Assembly (NCBI GenBank): GCA_947624245.1
Contig: CANQJL010000001.1
Coordinates: forward strand, 168,357 to 232,356
Direction: 5' to 3'
Length of the DNA stretch: 64,000 nt
Source of the DNA: an uncultured Acetatifactor sp.
GTDB lineage: Bacteria; Bacillota; Clostridia; Lachnospirales; Lachnospiraceae
Shown here: piece after piece, positions 18,535 through 27,224 of the stretch
Numbering within the stretch: the first letter of the stretch is position 1
How the letters are laid out: each line of letters opens with the position of its first letter
Position numbers and translations under genes: made by a program
The notes under the pieces: model-generated
The model's database searches: none
Told to the model about the DNA's origin: nothing
What the model saw: the letters and a program-made list of their open reading frames with translations, nothing else

Positions 18535-19212
18535 CTACTCCACCACCGCCACCATGCTGTGGCGCACTACGGAATCTCTGTAGGTGTAGCCCTTCTGCAG
18601 TTCCTGAGCCACAATGCCGGATTCATACTCCTCGCTGGTCACCTGCATCACCGCGTTGTGCAGGTTCGGATCGAACTCCTGCCCCACGGCCTCGATCTGC
18701 TTGACGCCTATATTGTCAAGCTCCGTGAGCAGCTGTCTGTAGACCCGATTCATGCCGTCCACAAAGGGATCTTCCTTATTTTCCTCGGGCACCGTGGCCA
18801 GACCTCTCTCGAAATTGTCCACCACGGGAAGCATCTTCTCGATCACGCTCCTGGCGCCCGTCTCGAACATGGCCTGCTTCTCCCGCTCCGTTCTCTTTCG
18901 GAAATTCTCGAACTCGGCCATCTGACGCTTGACTCTGTCCTCCAGCTGTGCGATCTGCTCCTTGAACGCTTCCTCTTTTTTATTCTGCCTTGCCTGCTTC
19001 TTGGACGCCCGCCTTTCATTCCAGCTCTTTGCGCCGTCCTCTCCGGCACTGCCCTCTCCGGAGTCCTCTCCGCCTTCGGAATCCTCTCCGTCCTCGGAGG
19101 TCTCCGCCGCGCTTTCCTCGGTCTCCTCCTCCGTCTCTTCGGCGGATTCTGCGGGTTCCATCTCTTCTGTCTCGGAAATATCCTCCGGTTTCTGCTTTTT
19201 CTGTTCTGCCAT
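18535..19212 (-). CDS. grpE: Nucleotide exchange factor GrpE
   Basis: 225 residues. A long acidic, Glu/Ser-rich N-terminus (about 60 residues) leads to a coiled-coil helix and the beta domain with FDPNLHNAVMQV and GYTYRDSVVRHSMV, the GrpE signature. It releases ADP from DnaK. The ATG at 19212 has AAAGGA nine bases ahead. It begins five bases after the hrcA stop. Confidence 0.96.
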   Translation of the reverse strand: MAEQKKQKPEDISETEEMEPAESAEETEEETEESAAETSEDGEDSEGGEDSGEGSAGEDGAKSWNERRASKKQARQNKKEEAFKEQIAQLEDRVKRQMAEFENFRKRTEREKQAMFETGARSVIEKMLPVVDNFERGLATVPEENKEDPFVDGMNRVYRQLLTELDNIGVKQIEAVGQEFDPNLHNAVMQVTSEEYESGIVAQELQKGYTYRDSVVRHSMVAVVE

Positions 19213-19217
19213 ATGAC

Positions 19218-20246
19218 TCAATCCTTTCTGTACAGCTCATCGAGCTGTGTCTGTATGGTCCTCAGCGTAGCCACCACCTTGTCGTAATCCATTCGCTTGG
19301 GTCCTACGATTCCGATGGTTCCCTTCATGCCGTCTCCCAGCTCATAGGTGGCTGTGACTACACTGCAATCCCTCATGCTCTGCACCGGCGTCTCCGCACC
19401 GATATAGACCTGAATCCCCGTGCCGTTCTCCTCCGCCTGCGTGTCCTGCAGAAGCTCTCCCAAAAGCTGTTTCTCCTCAAAAGTATTGATCAGCTCACTG
19501 GCCTTCTGCTGGTCCGCCAGCTCCGGATAGCGGAAGATATTGTTGGTTCCGCTGGTGTAGATCTCCAGATCCTCCTCGGCCCGAATGCCCTCCGCCAACG
19601 CGTCGATCACATCGCTCACAATGTCGCTGTGCAGCCCTGCCTGCTGCTTCATCAGAGAGATCATTCCGAGATTGATCTCATCGAGAGCCAATCCGTTCAG
19701 ATGAGTGTTCAACAATATATTTAACTTTAACAATGTCTCATCACTCAGCTCATCATTCACGGGAAGAATGTTATTTTTTACCACATTTCCCTCTGTCACG
19801 ATGACCGCCAGTATCTGCTTTTCATCTACGCGGGACAACTGAATGAACTTCAGTTTGTTGCGCCTGGTCTGGGGCGCCGAAATCATGGTGGCGTACTGTG
19901 TATTCTGCGCCAGCACCTTCGCCACCTGCCGAAGGAGCGTCTCCATCTTGTCCTGACGTTCCACCAGCATTTCCTTCATCTCAACGACTTCGCGCTCCTT
20001 TTCCTCCATCATCGTATCCACATAGAGACGATATCCTTTGTCGGAAGGAATCCTGCCTGCAGATGTATGAGGCTGCAGGATATATCCCATCTCCTCCAGA
20101 TCCGCCATCTCGTTCCTGATGGTCGCGGAGCTTAAATTGAGGTCGGTGTACTTTGAAATGGTTCTGCTGCCTACCGGCTCTCCGGTCTCCAGATAGTTGC
20201 GAATGACTGCCTGAAGAATCTTTTTCTTTCTCTCATCCAGCTCCAT
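19218..20246 (-). CDS. hrcA: Heat-inducible transcription repressor HrcA
   Basis: 342 residues. An N-terminal winged helix (MELDERKKKILQAVI, SSATIRNEMADLEEMGYI) binds CIRCE, followed by the GAF-like dimerisation domain. GGGAGG lies eight bases ahead of the ATG. It is the first gene of its own target operon, directly behind a perfect CIRCE element, so it represses itself and grpE-dnaK-dnaJ. Confidence 0.97.
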   Translation of the reverse strand: MELDERKKKILQAVIRNYLETGEPVGSRTISKYTDLNLSSATIRNEMADLEEMGYILQPHTSAGRIPSDKGYRLYVDTMMEEKEREVVEMKEMLVERQDKMETLLRQVAKVLAQNTQYATMISAPQTRRNKLKFIQLSRVDEKQILAVIVTEGNVVKNNILPVNDELSDETLLKLNILLNTHLNGLALDEINLGMISLMKQQAGLHSDIVSDVIDALAEGIRAEEDLEIYTSGTNNIFRYPELADQQKASELINTFEEKQLLGELLQDTQAEENGTGIQVYIGAETPVQSMRDCSVVTATYELGDGMKGTIGIVGPKRMDYDKVVATLRTIQTQLDELYRKD

Positions 20247-20272
20247 TTCGGACACCTCCCTTCCGAAGCCTG

Positions 20273-20299
20273 TTAGCACTCGACGCAAGAGAGTGCTAA
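20273..20299. promoter_or_regulatory. CIRCE operator
   Basis: TTAGCACTC (20273-20281), nine bases, GAGTGCTAA (20291-20299): an exact match to the CIRCE consensus, lying between the promoter and the hrcA start codon. Confidence 0.98.
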
Positions 20300-20313
20300 C
20301 ATTTGCTAAACAT

Positions 20314-20342
20314 AAAATATCACTTACCCCATATATTGTCAA
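20314..20342 (-). promoter_or_regulatory. Sigma-A promoter of the hrcA-grpE-dnaK-dnaJ operon
   Basis: On the minus strand TTGACA (20342-20337) and TATTTT (20319-20314), 17-base spacer, just upstream of CIRCE. Confidence 0.88.
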
Positions 20343-20382
20343 CCGATTTATTTCAAAATAAATATAAAATAATTCTAAAACC

Positions 20383-20432
20383 AAAAAAAGAGAGCTGCCG
20401 CTCCATAGATTACCCATCTATTTTGCAGCAGC
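20383..20432 (-). terminator. Terminator of the dual ABC importer operon
   Basis: On the minus strand an imperfect long stem (GCTGC...AAAATAGAT with ATCTAT...GGCAGC) between 20432 and 20394 is followed by a T run at 20389-20383. It lies 40 bases after the last ATPase stop. Confidence 0.8.
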
Positions 20433-20472
20433 CCCCGTCCCTGCAGAAGATTTGCATGAATCCTTTCCTTAC

Positions 20473-21210
20473 TTATTCATATGTGAACGAATGTAAGAAC
20501 TTCCGCAGTCTTTCCGTCTTGGGGTGTTCAAAGAAATCCTTCGGTTCTCCCTCCTCAATGATCCTGCCGCCGTCTATGAAGACCACACGGTCTGCCACAG
20601 CCTTCGCAAACGGAAGCTCATGGGTCACGATGATCATTGTCCTCCCCTCTTTCGCCAGATCCAGCACCACCTCCAGCACTTCCCTGACCATCTCCGGATC
20701 GAGCGCCGCCGTGATCTCGTCCAGAAGAAGAATCTCCGGATTCATCATAAGCGCCCTGACGATTGCGGCTCTCTGCTTTTGTCCGCCGGAAAGCTGTCTC
20801 GGATAATTGTTCTTTTTGGAGAGCAGTCCGACCCTCTCCAGGAGACGCAGCGCTTCCTCCTCCGCCTCTTTCCGGTTCATTTTCTTAACTCTGACCGGCG
20901 CCAGCACAAGATTCTGCAGGACTGTCTTATGAGGGAACAGCTCATAGCTCTGAAAGACCATTCCGATCTTTTCCCGCACCTTGCTCAAATGCTTATCCTG
21001 AGGGTCGATGACCTTGCCGTCCAATATCACTTCACCGTCGTCCACCTTCTCAAGCGCATTGATACATCTGAGGAACGTGCTCTTTCCGCAGCCGGACGGC
21101 CCCACAATGACCACCACCTCTCCGCTCCTTACCTGCAGATCCAAATGGTCCAGAACAACAAGATCCTCATATTTCTTACTGATACCTCTGATATTTAAAA
21201 TTTCGTCCAT
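20473..21210 (-). CDS. ABC importer ATPase, polar amino acid type
   Basis: 245 residues, cytoplasmic. Walker [10 protein letters not shown], signature LSGGQKQR, Walker B region [13 protein letters not shown], in which the usual Pro-Thr/Ser after Glu is Ile-Thr. The family is that of GlnQ/HisP/TcyN. GGGAGG lies ahead of the ATG at 21210. It directly follows two GlnP-like permeases and should power them. It is the last gene of a six-gene operon that also holds a methionine-type ATPase/permease pair. Confidence 0.9.
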   Translation of the reverse strand: MDEILNIRGISKKYEDLVVLDHLDLQVRSGEVVVIVGPSGCGKSTFLRCINALEKVDDGEVILDGKVIDPQDKHLSKVREKIGMVFQSYELFPHKTVLQNLVLAPVRVKKMNRKEAEEEALRLLERVGLLSKKNNYPRQLSGGQKQRAAIVRALMMNPEILLLDEITAALDPEMVREVLEVVLDLAKEGRTMIIVTHELPFAKAVADRVVFIDGGRIIEEGEPKDFFEHPKTERLRKFLHSFTYE

Positions 21211-21247
21211 TTTGTTCCTCCCTGCCGCCCTAAGGCTCCGACAGATG

Positions 21248-21916
21248 TTATGCCTCCCATTTTTTCTCCAGATACTTTGAAAGCCTGCTGATCGGCCAGC
21301 ATACGATGAAGTACAGTACAAATACGGTAAAATAAATTCCGAAAGCCGCGTTCGGATCGATCTTGCGGTTCGCCTCAATAATCTGCTGCCCTACCTTCAG
21401 GACCTCTACAATGCCGATCATCATGACCAGACTTGTGGTCTTGATCATTCGGGTGATCAGATTGATGGAAAGCGGGATCATTCTCCTTATGATCTGTGGC
21501 AGGATAACGAAAACAAGCGTCTGAAGATCGCTCAGTCCAAGCGCCATACTGCTCTCATACTGGACGGACGGGATTCCTGACAGCGCTCCCCGAACAAGGT
21601 CGGACATCTCCGCCGTCCCCCAAAAGGAGAACACAAAGACGGAAGCCGTTTCCGCAGATATATTGATCCCCAGAACTCTTGTGGTCCCAAAGTAGGCAAG
21701 GAACAGGAGTACCAGCTGGGGCATGATGCGGACGATCTCAAGGTATCCTCTTAACACGCCTTTTATCAGAGGATGTCTGTCGTTCATCAGACTTCCCAGA
21801 ACGGTGCCCAGGACGAGGCTGATGCAGACGGAAAGCAGACTGATCTTCAGCGCAACGGCAAGCCCTCCGAAAAGCCTGCCAAGATTATTTCCCTTTAACA
21901 ATAATTCAAAGCCCAT
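21248..21916 (-). CDS. ABC importer permease, polar amino acid type (1)
   Basis: 222 residues with about five membrane segments of the HisM/GlnP family. The coupling (EAA) loop is [26 protein letters not shown] precedes the start. It begins three bases after the other permease of the same type, so the two likely form the heteromeric membrane channel that works with the ATPase at 20473-21210. Confidence 0.88.
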   Translation of the reverse strand: MGFELLLKGNNLGRLFGGLAVALKISLLSVCISLVLGTVLGSLMNDRHPLIKGVLRGYLEIVRIMPQLVLLFLAYFGTTRVLGINISAETASVFVFSFWGTAEMSDLVRGALSGIPSVQYESSMALGLSDLQTLVFVILPQIIRRMIPLSINLITRMIKTTSLVMMIGIVEVLKVGQQIIEANRKIDPNAAFGIYFTVFVLYFIVCWPISRLSKYLEKKWEA

Positions 21917-21919
21917 CTT

Positions 21920-22579
21920 CTATTCTCCAAACATTTTATATCTTGCTCTTTTCTCCAGTATGCTGCCCGCTGCCGACACGGGCACGAGCATGATAATGTA
22001 AAATACCACCAGCATAAAAAGCGCCTCTGTGGTGTCGTAGTACAGCCCGATGAGATCCTTCGCCGTAAACATCAGATCCATCAGACTGATCGCCGAAAAC
22101 ACACTGGTCTCCTTGAGCAGGAAGATCACGTTCGCCACCACCGCCGGTACGCTCAATACCCAGGCCTCCGGTAAGATCACCTGAAAAAAGGTCTGAACGG
22201 AGGTCAGCCCAAGGGCTTCGGCGCTCTCCTTCTGTGAATTCGGAATCGCGCCGAGACTGCTTCTGAACGCTTCCGACATATAACTGCCGCCCAGAAGTCC
22301 CAGACCCACAATTCCGCACGTTTCCGCCGAGATATTAAGGCCCAGCTTCGGAATTCCAAAATATAGGAAGAACAGCTGCACCAGCAGCGGCGTATTCCGA
22401 AAGATCTCCACATAGGCACCGATAAGGCGTGAAAGCACGGGAACCCGAAAATATATAACAAAGGCTGAAACGATTCCGATCACGATCGACAAAAAGATTC
22501 CCAGCCATCCGATTCTCACCGTGAGCAGAAACGCCTCTGCATATTTTGGAAAATAAAAGCTTAAAACATCAAAGTCCAT
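21920..22579 (-). CDS. ABC importer permease, polar amino acid type (2)
   Basis: 219 residues, HisM/GlnP family; coupling loop KESAEALGLTSVQTFFQVIL. It shares the segment LNISAETCGIVGL with the equivalent part of its neighbour ([13 protein letters not shown]), which points to an old duplication. It lies five bases after the MetI-like gene, so both importer sets are on one transcript. Confidence 0.88.
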   Translation of the reverse strand: MDFDVLSFYFPKYAEAFLLTVRIGWLGIFLSIVIGIVSAFVIYFRVPVLSRLIGAYVEIFRNTPLLVQLFFLYFGIPKLGLNISAETCGIVGLGLLGGSYMSEAFRSSLGAIPNSQKESAEALGLTSVQTFFQVILPEAWVLSVPAVVANVIFLLKETSVFSAISLMDLMFTAKDLIGLYYDTTEALFMLVVFYIIMLVPVSAAGSILEKRARYKMFGE

Positions 22580-22584
22580 ATGTA

Positions 22585-23250
22585 TTACCGCTTTCTATGG
22601 TCAAGTTTTTTGGACAGCTTCATTCCGACGGTCTGTATGATCTGAAAAATGACAATCAGAAGAATGACCGTGACGATCATAATGCCCGTCTGCCATCTGT
22701 AATAGCCGTAACGAACCGCAATATCCCCCAGACCTCCGCCTCCGACGGTGCCCGACATAGCGGAATATCCCAGAAGAAGTCCTGTGGTAATGGTAAAACC
22801 CGTGAGCAGAGATGTCTTTGCTTCCACCAGCAGCACTTTAAAGACAATCTGCAGATTGCTTGCGCCCATGGCCTTCGCAGCCTCGATGACGCCCGCGTCC
22901 ACATCGGTCAGGGAGGATTCCACCACTCTGGCAATGTAGGGGGCGGCGCACACCACTAAGGGCACGATGGTAGCCGTCGAACCGTAGCTCTGCCCTACCA
23001 GCAGTCTTGTGAACGGAATCAGCAGTATCAGCAGAATCAGGAACGGAATGCTCCGTATAATGTTGCATATAAAATCCAATATCCGATAGAGCAGCCCGCA
23101 CGGTCTCAATCCGTTCTTTCCGGAAACATACAACAGAATGCCCAGCGGAAGCCCAATCACATAGCCGATGATCACAGAACCCAGCGTCATATACAGGGTC
23201 TCGCCTATGCCCTCTACCAGCATCCATATGACTTTCTCATTCAATTTCAC
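22585..23250 (-). CDS. metI: Methionine-type ABC importer permease (MetI-like)
   Basis: 221 residues with about five membrane segments. The coupling loop reads DAGVIEAAKAMGASNLQIVFKV, close to MetI. A GTG start at 23250 is supported by GAGGTGA just upstream and gives a 14-base overlap with the end of metN. It transports methionine or a related sulfur compound together with MetN. Family assignment is good; the substrate is inferred. Confidence 0.88.
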   Translation of the reverse strand: MKLNEKVIWMLVEGIGETLYMTLGSVIIGYVIGLPLGILLYVSGKNGLRPCGLLYRILDFICNIIRSIPFLILLILLIPFTRLLVGQSYGSTATIVPLVVCAAPYIARVVESSLTDVDAGVIEAAKAMGASNLQIVFKVLLVEAKTSLLTGFTITTGLLLGYSAMSGTVGGGGLGDIAVRYGYYRWQTGIMIVTVILLIVIFQIIQTVGMKLSKKLDHRKR

Positions 23251-24250
23251 TCACCTCCGTCACATAGATTCCCGTTTTTTTCAACTCCCGAATAATATCC
23301 GCCTGCTGTCCGCCGTCCTCCGGCAGACCGAGAATCATCTCACCGACCGCTTTCCCGCCGATATTTTTTGTGTCGGCTTTCAGAATGTTGACGGGAATCT
23401 GCAGCTTGAGTATCAGATTGGAAAGAATCGGCTCATACGCCGAATTTTCCCGAAAGACGATTCGTATCCTGCGCCCTTCCTCCAGCTTTTTCAGCGGCTG
23501 GAAGGAAATTTTGTTTCCCAGCAGAAGCTCTCTGGCAGCGTCCGACTTCGGATCGTTGAAAATTTCCTCCACTCTTCCCGTCTCCACCAGTTTTCCGTTA
23601 TCTATAATGGCAACTTTTTTACAGATATCCGTCACCACGGACATCTGGTGCGTTATGATCACAACGGTTATGCCAAGCTTTTCATTGATTTCCTTGATCA
23701 ATTCCAGAATGGAAGCAGTCGTCTGCGGATCCAGCGCGCTGGTCGCTTCGTCGCACAGAAGAATCTGCGGATCTGTGGCAAGCGCTCTTGCGATCGCCAC
23801 ACGCTGCTTTTGACCGCCGGATAACTGAGAGGGATAGGCCTTCGCCTTGTCCTCGATCTTTACCAGCTTCAATAGCTCCAACGCCCGCTTCTTTGCCTCC
23901 CTGCGCTTCGTGCCGTTAATCTCAAGGGAAAAGCACACATTGTCAAGGACATTTCTCTGCTCCAAAAGATTGAAGTTCTGAAAAATCATTCCTATTTTGG
24001 AACGCATCCTGCGCAGTTCACGCTCTGAGAGCGTTCCCAGATCGACACCCTCTACATAGATGTTTCCGTCCGTAGGTTTTTCCAGAAAATTGATGGAACG
24101 CACCAGGGTGCTCTTTCCCGCCCCTGACATTCCGATCACTCCGAAGATATCCCCTTTTTCAATTGTCAGGCTCACATCCTTCAGCGCTGCGATGGTATGC
24201 CCTTCTATGTCAAAATTTTTCGTCAGATGTTTTATCTCGACCGCAATCAT
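23237..24250 (-). CDS. metN: Methionine-type ABC importer ATPase (MetN-like)
   Basis: 337 residues. Walker A GMSGAGKST, signature LSGGQKQR, Walker B LLCDEATSALDP. A C-terminal domain of about 80 residues after residue 255 (FQPLKKLEEGRRIRIVF onward) matches the NIL domain that binds methionine and shuts the transporter when methionine is plentiful. GGTGAAAG precedes the ATG. It follows the fused binding protein after a gap of about 65 bases with a strong hairpin. Confidence 0.92.
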   Translation of the reverse strand: MIAVEIKHLTKNFDIEGHTIAALKDVSLTIEKGDIFGVIGMSGAGKSTLVRSINFLEKPTDGNIYVEGVDLGTLSERELRRMRSKIGMIFQNFNLLEQRNVLDNVCFSLEINGTKRREAKKRALELLKLVKIEDKAKAYPSQLSGGQKQRVAIARALATDPQILLCDEATSALDPQTTASILELIKEINEKLGITVVIITHQMSVVTDICKKVAIIDNGKLVETGRVEEIFNDPKSDAARELLLGNKISFQPLKKLEEGRRIRIVFRENSAYEPILSNLILKLQIPVNILKADTKNIGGKAVGEMILGLPEDGGQQADIIRELKKTGIYVTEVSEIE

Positions 24251-24277
24251 AGTCTTTCACCCTATCATTATAATAAT

Positions 24278-24303
24278 AAGGAGAGGCTTTTGCGCCTCTC
24301 CTT
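24278..24303 (-). terminator. Hairpin between the fused binding-protein gene and metN
   Basis: Perfect 10-bp stem (24294-24303 with 24278-24287), 6-base loop, then TTATTATTATAA on the minus strand. The poor T run suggests partial termination or mRNA protection, which would give more binding protein than transporter. Confidence 0.65.
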
Positions 24304-24314
24304 GTCTCACATTC

Positions 24315-26000
24315 CTATCCCTCGAAGAAGATCACGGCTCCGTCATATGTGTCTTCAATGAACTTTTTGATCTCATCGGATCTTAAAACGGTGACCAGGG
24401 CTTTAATCTTGTCTGTATTCTCATTCCCCTCGTAAACTCCGATGATATTTACATAGGTCTGTGCTGCGAGAGAGTCGCTTGCCTCATAGGCGATCGCGTC
24501 TCGTCCGACAGAATATCCGGCCTCCAGCGCATAGTTGCCGTTCAATACGACATACTCCACTTCCCCGACAACTCTTGCCACCTGTGCGGCTTCCAGCTCC
24601 ACGAACTCAATATTGTGAGGATTGTCTTTGATATCGTTGACCGTGGCGGTAAGCCCCGCGTCGTCGTTCAATGTGAGCAGTCCGTTATCCTGCAGAAGCA
24701 GCAGCGCTCTCGCCTCGTTGGTGGTGTCATTGGGAATCGCTATCCTGTCTCCGTCCGCTATCTCATCCAGACTCTTCTTTGTGCCGGGATAGATGCCGAA
24801 GGGCTCATAGTGGATTCCGCCGGCGCTTACGATATGCGTTCCCTTTTCCTCATTGAAGCTGTTCAGATAAGGGAGATGCTGTGAATAATTTGCGTCAAAT
24901 TCTCCGGACTCCACCACCAGGTTGGGCTGAACATAATCCTCAAACTCTACAATGTCAAGCTCATATCCGTAATCTTTAAGAATCTCCGCTGCCTTTTCCA
25001 GAATTTCCGCGTGAGGAATGGGGGAAGCGGCGATCTTGATGGTCTCACCATTTCCCGGTACAATATCCAGTGCCTGTTCGGTGCCCTGCTCCGCTGCCGG
25101 TTCTGCAGGCTCGGCGTCTGCCGATATCTTTCCGCCCTCTACCACCAGCGTGTCTTCATAATCCGCACCGTAGGTATCAAGAAGCGTCGCCTCATAGTCG
25201 GCATGGAAGAACCGTTCCTGCCCCAGCGCTTCGATCTCCGCATTTAACCAATCGAGCAGCGAGCTGTTTCCCTTTGAGACCGCGGGAGCTATGGTGTCCT
25301 GGCTGCCAAGCGAAGGGATTCCCACCACATAGCCTTCATTTTCCAGAGAGTACGCGATCACCTCGGTATTGTCATTCGCCCATGCGACGCCGGTTCCGTT
25401 TTCAAACGCGGTCTTGGCAGAAGCGTAGGTGTCGAATTTCTGAAGCTTGATATCCGGATAATTCTTTTCCAGATAAGTCTCCGCCGTCGTTCCGGAAATC
25501 ACGATCACCTGATCGTCGGCTGAAATCTGGCCGAGATCTTCAATTACATTATCCTCATGGGAGACAACTCCCAGCGCCACGTTCATATAGGGAAGCGCAA
25601 AATCTACCTTTTCCGCACGTTCCTCCGTCACCGTAAAGTTCGCAAGTACAATGTCTACCTTTCCCGTTTCAAGATATTCCACCCGGCTGGCAGCCTCCGT
25701 GGATACATAATTGATCTTGACGCCGAGATCCTCTCCGATTCTCTCCGCAAAGTATACATCGTATCCCTGATAATCGCCGTTCTCATCCACATACCCGAAG
25801 GGATTTTTGTCTGAAAAGACGCCGATATTGATCTCACCGCTTTCCTTGATCTCATCAACGGTTCTGTAGACTCTGTCGCCGGTATCGGCTGTGTTGTTGG
25901 CCTCCTGTGCATCGGGCTGTCCGCAGCCTGCCAGTACGCCTATGCTTACTGCCAAGGTCAGCGCCGACGTGACCAATTTTCCGAAAATACCTTTTTTCAT
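24315..26000 (-). CDS. Lipoprotein with two fused substrate-binding domains: polar amino acid type (SBP_bac_3) and methionine type (NlpA/MetQ)
   Basis: 561 residues, about twice the size of a normal binding protein. A lipoprotein signal with VLAGC (C26) is followed by a family 3 binding domain (about 46-290: GEINIGVFSDKNPFGYVDEN, VDIVLANFTVTEERAEKVDF), a Pro/Ala/Glu linker (about 290-325: AEPAEPAAEQGTEQ) and an NlpA/MetQ domain (about 328-561: IKIAASPIPHAEILEKAAEI, DANYSQHLPYL, GIYPGTKKSLDEI). CAGGAGG precedes the start. It is the first gene of an operon with a MetN-MetI pair and a GlnQ-like ATPase plus two permeases, so one anchored protein could feed two different transporters. Sulfur amino acids (methionine and cystine) are a reasonable guess for the ligands. 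Confidence 0.9.
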   Translation of the reverse strand: MKKGIFGKLVTSALTLAVSIGVLAGCGQPDAQEANNTADTGDRVYRTVDEIKESGEINIGVFSDKNPFGYVDENGDYQGYDVYFAERIGEDLGVKINYVSTEAASRVEYLETGKVDIVLANFTVTEERAEKVDFALPYMNVALGVVSHEDNVIEDLGQISADDQVIVISGTTAETYLEKNYPDIKLQKFDTYASAKTAFENGTGVAWANDNTEVIAYSLENEGYVVGIPSLGSQDTIAPAVSKGNSSLLDWLNAEIEALGQERFFHADYEATLLDTYGADYEDTLVVEGGKISADAEPAEPAAEQGTEQALDIVPGNGETIKIAASPIPHAEILEKAAEILKDYGYELDIVEFEDYVQPNLVVESGEFDANYSQHLPYLNSFNEEKGTHIVSAGGIHYEPFGIYPGTKKSLDEIADGDRIAIPNDTTNEARALLLLQDNGLLTLNDDAGLTATVNDIKDNPHNIEFVELEAAQVARVVGEVEYVVLNGNYALEAGYSVGRDAIAYEASDSLAAQTYVNIIGVYEGNENTDKIKALVTVLRSDEIKKFIEDTYDGAVIFFEG

Positions 26001-26060
26001 AATCTAACCTCCTGTTTCCTACCGGTAGTGCCAAATCCTACCTGTTTTTTTGTTGTGACT

Positions 26061-26116
26061 ATCATATCATCGAAACCTTATTTTGAAAATTTGCTTCCTT
26101 TTATCGTTAATGATAA
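26061..26116 (-). promoter_or_regulatory. Candidate LysR-type operator and activated promoter of the dual importer operon
   Basis: The dyad TTATC-N6-GATAA (26101-26116) has the T-N11-A shape of LysR-family sites. On the minus strand a TATGAT -10 box lies at 26066-26061 without a good -35, as expected for an activated promoter. The dyad is centred roughly 50 to 55 bases before the expected start of transcription. The LysR gene itself lies immediately upstream. Confidence 0.5.
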
Positions 26117-26135
26117 GCTGTCCTTATCGCAGACC

Positions 26136-26168
26136 AAAATAAAAAGGCTGCCCTTTTTGAGCAGCCTT
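26136..26168 (-). terminator. Terminator of the LysR gene
   Basis: 8-bp stem AAGGCTGC/GCAGCCTT (26161-26168 with 26144-26151) followed on the minus strand by TTTATTTT. It separates the regulator from the importer operon. Confidence 0.85.
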
Positions 26169-26194
26169 CCATCCGTCCCTGTTTTCCATGCGGT

Positions 26195-27100
26195 CTACAA
26201 TTCCTTATATTTTAAAAGCTCTTCCACATACCTTTCCCCATAGGCAGACAAGGTAATTCCCTTTCGCATAATATAGCCTATGATCAGCGGATCCTCCTCC
26301 TGAAGCTTTATGGATACCAGGCCCGGCAAAATCGCATCCTCCTCCGAGAGCATTCCCGAGCCCACGGCATAGCCTCCAAGCTCCGCAATGATTTCCATCG
26401 TCGTCGCCCGATCGTCAGACTTGATCATCTTATCAAAATCATAGTCTGCCATCGCCTCCTCTGTGAGATAGAAATTACCGTCATTCGTCTGATCGAACGC
26501 AACACAGGGATAATCCTTCAGCTCGTCCAGAGAGATTGTCCTGCGATCGGCGAACTCGTGATCCCGCCATACATAAATGTAAGTATCACGCTTCATCAGC
26601 GGTATGAACTCCAGCTGATAATCCTTGAACAGCTTCTTGATCACATCCTCATTGGAGCTGGAAAAGGAGATCACGCCGATCTCACTCTTTAAGCTGTGTA
26701 CGTCCTCCAACACTTCCTTGGTTTTGGTCTCATGAATGGAAAACACATATTTGTCGGGTTCCATGCTTCGTATCGTATCCGTAAAGGCCTTTACGGAAAA
26801 ATTGTAATGCTGGGTAGACACGGAAAACCTTTCCTTGCCGCTGTCCTTTGACAAATATCTGCTCTCGAGGATCTCATACTGCCCTACCGCTTTCTTGGCA
26901 TAGGAGACAAATTCCCTGCCCTCGTCCGTCAGGGAAATTCCCTTATTGGTCCTCTCAAAGATCAGAATCCCCAGCTCTTCTTCCAGTTCGCGGATACTTG
27001 CGGAGAGCGCCGGCTGAGACACATATAATCTTGTGGAAGCCTCTCTCATGGAGGAGGAACCTGCCACCGTAAGTACATATTTTATCTGATTGATATTCAT
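26195..27100 (-). CDS. LysR-family transcriptional regulator
   Basis: 301 residues. The winged helix-turn-helix at the N-terminus reads MNINQIKYVLTVAGSSSMRE and LYVSQPALSASIRELEEELG; the C-terminal two-lobed effector domain follows. It lies just upstream of the dual ABC importer, in the same direction but with its own terminator, and a LysR-type dyad sits in front of the importer. It therefore probably controls that operon, perhaps in response to sulfur amino acid status, as CysL/YtlI-type regulators do. The effector is not known. Confidence 0.88.
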   Translation of the reverse strand: MNINQIKYVLTVAGSSSMREASTRLYVSQPALSASIRELEEELGILIFERTNKGISLTDEGREFVSYAKKAVGQYEILESRYLSKDSGKERFSVSTQHYNFSVKAFTDTIRSMEPDKYVFSIHETKTKEVLEDVHSLKSEIGVISFSSSNEDVIKKLFKDYQLEFIPLMKRDTYIYVWRDHEFADRRTISLDELKDYPCVAFDQTNDGNFYLTEEAMADYDFDKMIKSDDRATTMEIIAELGGYAVGSGMLSEEDAILPGLVSIKLQEEDPLIIGYIMRKGITLSAYGERYVEELLKYKEL

Positions 27101-27168
27101 ATCGTTTCAAAAACTCCTCTTCTGCGCCCGCCGATCCGCCGCAAGACATCGGAAACGTGTGCACGCGA

Positions 27169-27197
27169 TAAAAAACGACGTGATCTTGGTCACGCCG
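27169..27197 (-). terminator. Terminator of the DUF6465 gene
   Basis: Stem 27176-27183 with 27190-27197 (one G-U type mismatch allowed), small loop, T run on the minus strand at 27175-27169. A T run also lies on the other side (27198-27203), so it may work in both directions. Confidence 0.75.
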
Positions 27198-27224
27198 CTT
27201 TTTATAATCAGAACAATTATTTTC

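Noticed and set aside
26000..26100. SAM (S-box) riboswitch ahead of the methionine-type importer operon
   Set aside because: The leader is only about 50 bases from the proposed -10 to the start codon and shows no S-box core or terminator.
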